From Rhodoblastus sp963748385 (lineage in GTDB: Bacteria > Pseudomonadota > Alphaproteobacteria > Rhizobiales > Beijerinckiaceae), in NCBI GenBank assembly GCA_963748385.1, contig CAVVIQ010000009.1:1-64000 (forward strand): a DNA stretch of 64,000 bases, read 5' to 3'. The notes under the pieces were generated by a model. That model made no database searches. It saw nothing but the letters and a program-made list of their open reading frames with translations, and was not told the DNA's origin. The position numbers were made by a program, and so were the translations under genes. Positions 9,499-17,139 of this stretch are shown piece by piece. The stretch's first letter is position 1; the number at the start of each line of letters is the position of its first letter.

Positions 9499-10299
9499 TC
9501 AATATTTCGCCACGACCGGCGCGGAGCCGAACTTGTAGCTCAGCCCGACGAGAACCGTGTTGAGCTGAACATTGTGATGTTCCTGGTACCCGGACCAGAA
9601 ATACTCGGCCGGGCCCAGGTACAGCGAGCTGCTCGAAGTGCCGAAGTCGCTGTAGAGATATTGGACGCGCGCGATCCAGTTCGCGCTGAGGGCGTATTCG
9701 AGGCCGCCGCCGACGGCGAAGCCGACCGGTGTCTGATTGAAACTCTGCGAACCGCCATAAGACCAATAATTGGTGTTCAAGCCCGCATAGGCGAGACCGC
9801 CGGTGGCATAGACGAGCATATTGTCCATGACGGCATAGCCCAGACGCGCCCTGAGCGTTCCTTCCCACGGAAGCTGGCTCGTGAGGGCGTAGGGACCGGA
9901 GCTACCCTGAGGAAAGCAGACGCCAGGAGCGAGGGACGTCGCACTGCCAATCAGGCAATTGCTGTTCTTGTTGACGTCGGTCAGGATGAAATCCGTCTCG
10001 AGGCCATAAACAAAGGCGCCCGTTTGCCAATTATAGCCGAGGTGGACGCCGCCGGCGACCCCGCCCGAACCCATGCTGGCGTAGCCGATGTTGGGGATCA
10101 ACGCCGGAAAAGCCGAAGTCTCGCTCAGGCTATCCGTCGTCCAGGCGCCGCCGAGGTCTCCGCCAACATAAAACCCTTCCCAGCTGAAGGCGGGCGTCGG
10201 AGCATAAACGGGCGCTTCTTTCCTGGAGGGGAGATCGGCGGCGAACGCCGCGCCCGACAGCCCCGCCAGCGCGACGGCGGAAATAAAGAGCTTACGCAT
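9499..10299 (-). CDS. Omp25/RopB-like outer membrane beta-barrel protein
   Basis: This 266-residue protein has a clear signal peptide (MRKLFISAVALAGLSGAAFA, cleavage before ADLPSRKEAP) and an eight-stranded barrel pattern with FSWEGFYVGGDLGGAW and GYNWQTGAFVYGLETDF. It ends in the aromatic C-terminus VVAKY, which is the BamA recognition signal. The family comprises abundant rhizobial and Brucella-type surface proteins of structural function. It is a single-gene unit ending at a terminator (9448-9476) and sits between tsf and pyrH, which are normally neighbours. A paralogue with the same LPSRKEAPVY and PVVAKY ends lies at 59798-60601. The exact function is not known. Confidence 0.85.
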   Translation of the reverse strand: MRKLFISAVALAGLSGAAFAADLPSRKEAPVYAPTPAFSWEGFYVGGDLGGAWTTDSLSETSAFPALIPNIGYASMGSGGVAGGVHLGYNWQTGAFVYGLETDFILTDVNKNSNCLIGSATSLAPGVCFPQGSSGPYALTSQLPWEGTLRARLGYAVMDNMLVYATGGLAYAGLNTNYWSYGGSQSFNQTPVGFAVGGGLEYALSANWIARVQYLYSDFGTSSSSLYLGPAEYFWSGYQEHHNVQLNTVLVGLSYKFGSAPVVAKY

Positions 10300-10815
10300 A
10301 TCTGACGCCTTTCACTCCCGGCGAAGATCCGATTCGGAATTCCGCCGTTTTCATTGCTTAAAATATTATTCAGTTTTGCACGGCTTTCCTCTCTGCTCAA
10401 GTGACGCAAGGCGGAATCTCCGATCTATGTTGCCAAAATGTTACAGATGGGCCAATCCGATATTCGAGTCGTCGTCAAAGGCTCTTTCCGCCATTGAAGC
10501 AGCGCTTTCGCCAAAGCGGACGCTTTTCCAATGCCTTGGGACTTTATGGCGGTGAAGATTTTTCACGCGTTTCGGCGGTGTTGACGCAAAGTTATGCTGT
10601 TTCCGCAAGATGGCGCGGCAATTCGCGGGAACGCTCGTGCGCGCAAATCCTGTCAATCGGGGGCGACTTTTCGCGCCAACGGGATATGGATCCCGCGGAA
10701 TGCCCGTCACGCCGCCCGCGCCGCGGCCGAACGCACGCGGATTCGAGCGCCGATCCAAAGCAGGTCATTCTGTCCGCTTCGTCGTTCCCCGATCCTCGAC
10801 GTCCCGGAATCCATG
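10300..10815. other. Non-coding spacer between tsf and the Omp25-like gene
   Basis: This stretch of about 515 bases holds no recognisable gene. The part next to 10300 is AT-richer than its surroundings (around 10340-10380) and should contain the promoter and leader of the outer-membrane protein gene. No motif was clear enough to mark. Confidence 0.5.
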
Positions 10816-10844
10816 AAAAAGGCGGCCGCGAGGGCCGCCTTTTT
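10816..10844 (-). terminator. Intrinsic terminator after tsf (symmetrical)
   Basis: The stem GGCGGCC / GGCCGCC (10821-10827 with 10833-10839) has a 5-base loop and is flanked by A5 on one side and T5 on the other, so it can terminate on both strands. It begins about 22 bases after the tsf stop codon on the minus strand and closes the rpsB-tsf transcript. Confidence 0.92.
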
Positions 10845-10866
10845 CGGGATCGAGGATCGCCGGCGA

Positions 10867-11793
10867 TCAACCCTGGCCGGCGGCCGCGGCGACTTCGGCG
10901 GCGAAATCCGCTTCCTGCTTTTCGACGCCCTCGCCGAGGACGAAACGGACGAAACCCTTGAGCGCCACCGGGGCGCCGACGGTCTTGGCGGCTTCCGCCA
11001 CCGCCTGCGCGACGGTCTTGGCGTTGTCGTGGATATAGGGCTGCTCCAGCAGCGTCACTTCCTTGTAATAGGTCTTGAGGCCGGATTCGACGATCTTGTC
11101 CAGCACATGGGCCGGCTTGCCGGCGTTCTTCTCGCGCAGCACGTTCTTCTCGCGCTCGATGGCGGCGAGATCGAGGCCGGCGGCGTCGAGCGCCAGCGGA
11201 TTGGCGGCGGCGACGTGCATGGCGACCTTGCGGCCGAGATCGGCGAGCTGATCCTTGTCGCCGGTCGATTCCAGCGCCACGATCACGCCGATCTTGCCGA
11301 GGCCCTCGCCGATGGAATTATGGACATAATGGCCGATGACGCCATGCGGGACGCCAAGCGAAGCGGCGCGGCGCAGGGTCATGTTCTCGCCGATGGTGGC
11401 GATGGCGTTGGAGATCGCGTCGGCCACCGTGCCGGCGTCGCCCGGATAGTGCTGCTTCTTCAGCTCTTCGACGTCCGCGGCGCCCTTTTCCACGGCGACC
11501 AGCGCGATGGTCTTGACCAGGGCCTGGAACTCCTCGTTGCGGGCGACGAAGTCGGTCTCGGAATTGACCTCGACCACCACGCCGTCGCCGCCGCGCACCG
11601 CGACGCCGACCAGGCCTTCCGCCGCGACGCGGTCGGATTTCTTGGCCGCCTTGGACAGACCCTTCTTGCGCAGCCAGTCGACTCCCGCTTCGAGGTCGCC
11701 GCCGGTTTCATTGAGCGCCTGCTTGCAGTCCATCATGCCGGCGCCGGTCATTTCGCGCAGTTCCTTCACCATCGCGGCGGTGATATTGGCCAT
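10867..11793 (-). CDS. tsf: Translation elongation factor Ts
   Basis: EF-Ts is the nucleotide exchange factor for EF-Tu. The 308-residue protein starts with a UBA-like domain (VKELREMTGAGMMDCKQAL), contains the TDFVARNEEF exchange motif near residue 80, and has the coiled-coil and C-terminal core segments expected of the family (VLREKNAGKPAHVLDKIVE). It lies 260 bases downstream of rpsB on the same strand and ends at a strong terminator (10816-10844). Frame and length are intact. Confidence 0.97.
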   Translation of the reverse strand: MANITAAMVKELREMTGAGMMDCKQALNETGGDLEAGVDWLRKKGLSKAAKKSDRVAAEGLVGVAVRGGDGVVVEVNSETDFVARNEEFQALVKTIALVAVEKGAADVEELKKQHYPGDAGTVADAISNAIATIGENMTLRRAASLGVPHGVIGHYVHNSIGEGLGKIGVIVALESTGDKDQLADLGRKVAMHVAAANPLALDAAGLDLAAIEREKNVLREKNAGKPAHVLDKIVESGLKTYYKEVTLLEQPYIHDNAKTVAQAVAEAAKTVGAPVALKGFVRFVLGEGVEKQEADFAAEVAAAAGQG

Positions 11794-11969
11794 GGGGATT
11801 TCCTTCAGGTTTGGGCCGGCGCTCCCGCGCCTCTGGCCGAATGAAAACAGAATTTGTGAAGTCTCGACGACAGTTCCGGGTCGCCACGCCGAGGCGCTTC
11901 AAGCAGCGCGACGGCGCGCCGGAAAAAGCCGGCGCGCCGCCAAAAACCCCGGCCGGGAAGCCCTGCGCC

Positions 11970-12043
11970 GTCGGGCGGTTGGCGCACGCCAGAGCGAGAC
12001 GCCGAATCCGTCGAGCGGTTGGCGCGCGCCAGAGCGAGACGCC
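11970..12043. repeat. Two 34-bp direct repeats with a 40-bp period between rpsB and tsf
   Basis: Copies at 11970-12003 and 12010-12043 differ at two positions. Each holds a GC-rich near-palindrome; in the second it is the perfect TGGCGCGCGCCA. They lie in the 260-base spacer between the rpsB stop and the tsf start. The spacer otherwise shows no gene. They might act as hairpins or be a copy of a dispersed intergenic repeat. Confidence 0.7.
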
Positions 12044-12052
12044 AGGACTCGC

Positions 12053-13058
12053 TCAGCCGGCGATCAGCCCGCGCGCCTGTTCGACCCAGCCGCCGACCTT
12101 GCCGCCAAGCTTGAGCTCGGACCCGATCTTGGCGGCGTCTTCGTCGGACATGGCCGCGAACTGCCAGTAGTGGAACAGGCCGGCGTCGTTGAGCTTCTTT
12201 TCGAGCTGCGGGCCGACGCCCGTGAATTTGCTGAGATCGTCCGGGGCGCCGCGCGGCGCCGCAAGCAGTTCGAAATGCTCGGCGCCAGCCGCCGCCACTT
12301 CCGCTTCCGGGGGCAATTCGGCGACGACGGGCTCCTCGGAGGCGCCGACGTCGACGCCCGCCGCGCCATGGCTGCGGGAAATGCCGTCCAGCGCGGCGCG
12401 GGCGATCAGATCGCAATAAAGCGCGATGGCGCGGCCGGCGTCGTCATTGCCCGGGATCGGATAAGTGATGCCGTCCGGATCGCAATTGGTGTCGAGGATC
12501 GCCGCGACCGGGATGTGCAGGCGGGCCGCCTCCTTGATCGCGAGCTGCTCCTTGTTGGTGTCGATGATGAAGATCAGGTCGGGGACGCCGCCCATTTCCT
12601 TGATGCCGCCGAGCGCCTTTTCCAGCTTCTCGCGCTCGCGCGACAGCATCAGGCGCTCCTTCTTGGTCAGGCCGGACGGCGCCGGAATTGAGCTGGTCGT
12701 CGAGCTTGCGCAGGCGCGAGATCGAGGCGGAAATGGTCTTCCAGTTGGTCAGCATGCCGCCGAGCCAGCGGGAATTGACGTAATATTGGGCCGAGCGCTT
12801 GGCGGCGTCGGCGATCTGCTCCTGCGCCTGGCGCTTGGTGCCGACGAACAGCACGCGGCCGCCCTTGGCCACCGTGTCGGACACCGCCTTCAAGGCCTGA
12901 TGCAGCAGCGGAACGGTCTGGGCGAGGTCGATGACGTGGATATTGTTGCGGACGCCGAAAATGAAGGGAGCCATTTTCGGGTTCCAGCGATGCGACTGGT
13001 GGCCGAAATGGGCGCCGGACTCAAGCAGGCCGCGCATGGAAAAATCGGGAAGCGCCAT
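12053..13058 (-). CDS. rpsB: 30S ribosomal protein S2 with C-terminal helix-hairpin-helix extension (one frameshift)
   Basis: S2 is a small-subunit ribosomal protein. The N-terminal part (MALPDFSMRGLLESGAHFGH, then NNIHVIDLAQTVPLL and NSRWLGGMLTNWKT) and the C-terminal half (LIFIIDTNKEQLAIKEA, ILDTNCDPDGITYPIPGNDD) are in different frames; removing one base near 12685 joins them into about 334 residues. The last roughly 60 residues form an extra domain (LSKFTGVGPQLEKKLNDAG) resembling a helix-hairpin-helix, an extension found on S2 in many alphaproteobacteria. ATG 13058 is chosen. It is the first gene of the rpsB-tsf unit. Confidence 0.94.
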
Positions 13059-13168
13059 GTTTTTCTCTCCGGTTGTGCCTCCGCGAACCATTTGGGCCGT
13101 TTTTTCCGGCCACCGGAGCGCAGCCTTGAAACAGGCGGCGCGAAAGTTCGCGTGTGGGATGGGCGGCC

Positions 13169-13197
13169 CTCCTACAGCAGGAAGCCCGGTTTGGCAA
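13169..13197 (-). promoter_or_regulatory. Possible rpsB promoter
   Basis: On the minus strand TTGCCA (13197-13192) is followed after 17 bases by TAGGAG (13174-13169), about 110 bases upstream of the rpsB start. The -35 element is fair but the -10 is weak, so this is a tentative call based on position and spacing. Confidence 0.3.
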
Positions 13198-13357
13198 GCT
13201 TTTCCGCGAGGAAAATCGGGCCGGCTGGACGGGGAAGCGCGCCGCTACGGTCGGAAATATCATGGACGCAGAGAACCGGTCACGGGCTGGAGGGCATGAG
13301 CAGGCCGCGGAACCGGCTGTGGCGCTCGATCGATTGGCCGCGACCAAACTATTCGGC

Positions 13358-15485
13358 TCAGTAATGTTCGTAGCTTTTTTCTTCGACGATCCCGGACGCC
13401 AGAAAGCTGTTGATCCGCCTTTTTAGCGCCGCGCGCTCGTCGTTGCGCTTGTAGACGGAGCGGGCAAGCTCGATGAATTCCGAGTCAAATTCGCCCTTGC
13501 GCTCTTTTTCGCGGATTGCGTCTTCGATCTTCCACAGCGCGCCGTTGACGTCTTTCAGTTGGTTTTTCAAATGTGAAACCTCGCCGCAAGCCGCATGCGC
13601 GGCAGCGATTTCCTGCAACAACCGCAATTCCTTCAGGACATTGGCGCGCGCCGCTTCTGTTGCGATTTCGACGCCCTTGATTTCGAGGATGGTGATCTTG
13701 TCGATCAACTCGCCCCATGAAATCGGCGCATTCGGCGTCTTTGGCTCGCCCTTCCCGGCTTGCCGAGGCTCGGCGCCGATCAGTTGGCGCAACGCGACTT
13801 CGATGTCGGAAAAGACTCCGCGCCAGTCGTCTCGTCTTTTTTGGCGGAACAGCCGCATCGTCGGATACCAGGGGCTATCTTGGCGATCCAGCATCCATCG
13901 CCAGTCGGGAACATGCTTGAGCGCCACCCAAACAGGGCGGCCCAGCGCGCCCGCAAGATGCGCGATCGACGTGTCGGAGCTGATGACGAGGTCGAGGTTC
14001 TCCATGACCGCCGCCGCGTCGAGGAAAGCGTCGTCGCCTGCGTCATAATCGTCGCCGAGGGTTTGGACCGTTACGCCTTCGGGCGCCTGGCGAATCTGTT
14101 CGACGTCTCCGTTCTTTTGCAGCGAAATCAGTCTGACGCCGGGAACACGACCAAGGCCCGAAAATTCGGCGAGCGCGAAGGACCGTCCGATGTCGATCGT
14201 CCCCGCTTTGCCGCCCTGCCAGGCGATGCCAACCTTGAAGCCTTGCTCTCCCAGCCTTTCTCTCCATTTCCGGACGCGTTCCGGCTCCGCCCGCAGATAG
14301 GGAATTGACGCGGGAATTGTCTCCAACGTCGTCCCGAAAGCGAGCGGCAGGCTCAACAAAGCGGATTGGCAGTCGAAAGTCTCCCCCGCCGGATAGTCTG
14401 ATAACACGCGAACGCTCTCGGCGAATGACTGCATCAGCCCAACCAAAGCCGGCCGCGTCAAAAACGTCACTTGCGCGTCCAAGCCTGCGAGAAGGTTCAA
14501 ATATCGAGAAAATTGAATAACGTCTCCGAGGCCTTGCTCTTCAAAGACGACGATTTTCTTTCCAGAAAGGTTCTCGCCGCGCCAGTTCGGGAATTGAGCT
14601 CCCAATTTCGGGGTTGGCGCATGTTTTTGCCCCCAGCGGCTTTCATAGCCTGGCCATCCCGCCGCAAGGCGTCCTTTCAGAAGGACCAATAAAGCCCGGT
14701 TGAAATTGGCCTCGGCGAAGTCGGGCTCGAGCGCCAGGGCCTTGTCGAAGGACGCCAAGGCCTCGTCCAGCCGCTTGAGCTCCCGGAGCGTGTTTCCGCG
14801 ATTGTAGAGGGCCTCGGCGTCGTCGGGCCTGAACGCCAGGGCCTTGTCGAAGGACGCCAGAGCCTCGTCCAGCCGCTTGAGGCCTTTGAGCGCATTCCCG
14901 CGATTGGCGAGGGCCTCGGCGAAATCGGGCTTGAGCGCCAGGGCCTTGTCAAAGGACGCCAGGGCCTCGTCCAGCCGCTTGAGTTCCAGAAGCGCGTTTC
15001 CGCGATTGTAGTGAGCCTCGGCATAGTCGGGCTTGAGCGCCAACGCCTTGTCGAAGGACGCCAGGGCCTCGTCCAGCCGCTTGAGCCCCTGGAGCGCGTT
15101 TCCGCGATTGTTGAGGGCCTCGGCGAAGTCGGGTTTGAGCGCCAGGGCCTTGTCGAAAGACGCCAGGGCCTCGTCCAGCCGCCTGAGCTCCAGGAGCGCG
15201 TTTCCGCGATTGTTGAGGGCCTCGGCGAAATCGGGCTTGAGCGCCAGGGCCTTGTCGATCAGTCCCACGCCGCTTTCCAGACGTCTTGTCTGGATCATGA
15301 CGACGCCGAGCAGATGCAACGCGAAGACATGGCTTGAATCATGGGAGAGTATTTTTCTGTAAATGTCCTCGGCTTGCGAAAACGCGCCCTTCTCGTGAAA
15401 GTCGACGCCGCGGCTGACGAGCTCAGTGATCGGTTCTGCGGCCTCGTTTCAACGTCGACAATCGATGTTGTTTGTTTTCGGGCAT
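13358..15485 (-). CDS. TPR-repeat protein with glycosyltransferase-like domain and DUF6165-like C-terminus
   Basis: The N-terminal third is a run of 34-residue TPR units, six almost identical (core LDEALASFDKALALKPDFAE). Next comes a region typical of TPR-linked glycosyltransferases (GWPGYESRWGQ, FEEQGLGDVIQFSRYL, VGIAWQGG, SSDTSIAHLAGALGRPVWV), resembling the GT9/GT41 Rossmann fold. The last 130 residues (SWGELIDKITILEIKGVEI) resemble DUF6165, often found near surface-polysaccharide genes. An upstream TPR half (GVDFHEKGAFSQAEDIYRKI) is in frame but has no start codon, while an ATG at 15485 lies in another frame; repairing one base near 15445 gives about 708 residues. TTG 15319 would be a shorter alternative start. 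Role in glycan transfer is inferred. Confidence 0.75.
14710..15290. repeat. Six tandem 102-bp coding repeats (TPR units)
   Basis: The 18-base block that opens with gccttgtcga recurs at 14739, 14841, 14943, 15045, 15147 and 15249, exactly 102 bases apart, with very few differences between copies. Each unit encodes one 34-residue TPR motif. The near identity at DNA level points to recent duplication or gene conversion and makes the copy number prone to change or to assembly error. Confidence 0.9.
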
Positions 15486-15779
15486 CACAAAATCCACGAT
15501 GCAATCGGTCTATGATACGAAAGCGCCGCTAGCGCGGGTTCGCAAATCACCGTGTCGACCGCGCTCTGTTATCTCATTGTTTTCATGCACATTCTTGTCC
15601 GAAAAGTCTATCAACTTTTCGGAAATATGCTCGAGGTGGCGCCCGTAACGATAAATTCCGCCCCATCCCGTTGCAAGACTTGGCGATCCTGCCCCGCCAA
15701 AACGGCCGCTTCCTGGCGCGTTTGGGAAATTTATGCCGTGACCGAGAAAGACCACAAGGGTTCGACAACTCCTCGGAAC
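15486..15779. other. Spacer, no gene seen
   Basis: This stretch of about 290 bases lies between the 3' end of the dehydrogenase operon and the 5' end of the TPR gene, both on the minus strand. It has lower GC than its surroundings around 15560-15650 and probably holds the promoter of the TPR gene. No terminator hairpin with a U-tract was recognised. Confidence 0.4.
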
Positions 15780-16832
15780 TCATCCATCCGCCAGGCCCTC
15801 CGGCCGTTCGATCAACGCCTTGAAGGCGGCGAGCAGAACGGCGGCGGCGGGTTCGTCGATCGCGCGGCGGTCGACGGCCAGGGTCGCCGAAAGCATGGTC
15901 GCGACAGCCGGCCTGCCCTGCTCCACGATCACTCGTTTTTCCGCGGCGCCGAGGCCGAGCGCGCTGGTCCAGGGCGGAACCACCGCCGGAAGCACGCGCC
16001 GGATTCCGAATGCGCCGAGATTGACGATCAGGCTGGCGCCGCCGTCGAAGGAATTGGGGCCGAAGCGCCCGGCGGCAAATTCGCCGCGGGCGGCGGCGAT
16101 CTCGTCGAGCGACATTTCATCCGCCGCCGGAAGCGTCGGCGTCACGATTTCGCCGTCCCGGCCGAGCGCGATCGCCACATCGGCCCGGCGCGCCGGCTCG
16201 AAATCCCCGCCTGCCCGCGCGACATTGGCTTCCGGCGTCCGCGCCAATGCAAGGGCCAGCGCCTTGACCGCGCAATCCAGCAGCGAAACCTTTTTCGCGG
16301 AGCCCCGCTCGTTGAGACGGGCGCGAAAACTTTCCAGGGCGTCGAGCCGGCAGTCGACTTCCAGGTACACCTGGAGCGCGCCTTGCGCGGCCTCGACCGG
16401 CTGACGCAAAGCCCCGCCCCCGGCCCGCGGCGGCTCCTCAAGTGGCGCGCGCCGCTCCAGCGCGGCGCGCACGTCGGTCTCGACAATTCGGCCGTGAGGT
16501 CCGTGACCCGCGAGGCGCGACAGGTCGAAGGCCGCTTCATGGGCGAGCCGCCGCGCCCGCGGCGAGGCCGGAATTCGGGCGTGTGGCGGCGGGCCGGGCT
16601 CGATCTGGCCAATTTCGGCGTTGACCGCGACCGCTTCGGCGCCCGCGGCGACCAGAATATGGGTCAGAACCCCGCTTTGCGGCGCCTCGACGTCCATCGT
16701 CCCGCGGGCGCCGGCGATTTCCGCGACCGGCTCGCCGGCTTCGACGAAATCGCCGACGCGACGCAGCCAGCGCGTCAGCCGGCCCGTCCGCATCGACGGC
16801 TCGATCGAGGGCATCAGGATTGCAATCGCCAT
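15780..16832 (-). CDS. Dihydrolipoamide acetyltransferase (E2)-like protein lacking lipoyl Lys and catalytic His
   Basis: The order of domains is that of a pyruvate dehydrogenase E2: lipoyl-like domain (residues 1-75, MAIAILMPSIEPSM), peripheral-subunit-binding domain (about 88-122, PRARRLAHEAAFDLSRLAG) and an acyltransferase core to residue 350. However, the lipoyl-site lysine of the family motif DKATMEVEA is Arg43 (ARGTMDVEA), and the catalytic motif DHRxxDG reads DRRAIDE (residues 321-327), so the histidine is Arg322 and the glycine Glu327. The frame is intact, so these are real substitutions, not shifts. By family knowledge it should be neither lipoylated nor catalytic; a scaffolding or E3-binding-protein-like role is inferred. 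It follows a DUF5076 gene by 7 bases in the pdh operon. ATG 16832 is chosen because the family N-terminus begins there. Confidence 0.85.
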   Translation of the reverse strand: MAIAILMPSIEPSMRTGRLTRWLRRVGDFVEAGEPVAEIAGARGTMDVEAPQSGVLTHILVAAGAEAVAVNAEIGQIEPGPPPHARIPASPRARRLAHEAAFDLSRLAGHGPHGRIVETDVRAALERRAPLEEPPRAGGGALRQPVEAAQGALQVYLEVDCRLDALESFRARLNERGSAKKVSLLDCAVKALALALARTPEANVARAGGDFEPARRADVAIALGRDGEIVTPTLPAADEMSLDEIAAARGEFAAGRFGPNSFDGGASLIVNLGAFGIRRVLPAVVPPWTSALGLGAAEKRVIVEQGRPAVATMLSATLAVDRRAIDEPAAAVLLAAFKALIERPEGLADG

Positions 16833-16839
16833 TCGCTCT

Positions 16840-17127
16840 TCAGTTTTTCGGCCGCAGCCCCGATTCGATGTGATCCAAAGCGGAATCGAGCGCGATGCGG
16901 AGCTCGGCCAGCGCCTCGACGGCGGAAATCGTCGTCTCGCGCTCGTAGAGAGTCGCCGCCTGCTGCGCCAGTTCCGCCAGCAGCCGGCCCCAGGCCTCGG
17001 GTTCGGCGAAGGCCCTTTGCATGGAAAGCGACATGGCGCCGCGGGAAATGAACAGGCGCAGGATTTCCGTGCCGCCATGGGCCTCGACATCGGGCGGTAC
17101 CGACAATTCGTGCTTCATTTCGGACAT
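16840..17127 (-). CDS. DUF5076-like small protein in the pdh operon
   Basis: This protein of about 95 residues (MSEMKHELSVPPDVEAHGG; a start three codons upstream at 17136 is also possible) has the pattern of DUF5076: a short strand region EILRLFISRGAMSLSMQ, then AWGRLLAELAQQAATLYE. It lies between pdhB (12 bases downstream of its stop) and the E2-like gene (7 bases before its start), so it is surely co-transcribed. I recall such genes beside pyruvate dehydrogenase genes in other Hyphomicrobiales. No enzymatic motif is visible and the function is unknown; a role in the complex is inferred only from position. Confidence 0.7.
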   Translation of the reverse strand: MSEMKHELSVPPDVEAHGGTEILRLFISRGAMSLSMQRAFAEPEAWGRLLAELAQQAATLYERETTISAVEALAELRIALDSALDHIESGLRPKN

Positions 17128-17139
17128 GAGATTCACCCT

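Noticed and set aside
10401..10815. Open frames in the tsf-omp spacer
   Set aside because: No ribosome binding site, no homologous look, and composition unlike neighbouring genes.
14710..15290. CRISPR-like repeat array
   Set aside because: The 102-bp units are fully coding TPR motifs without variable spacers.
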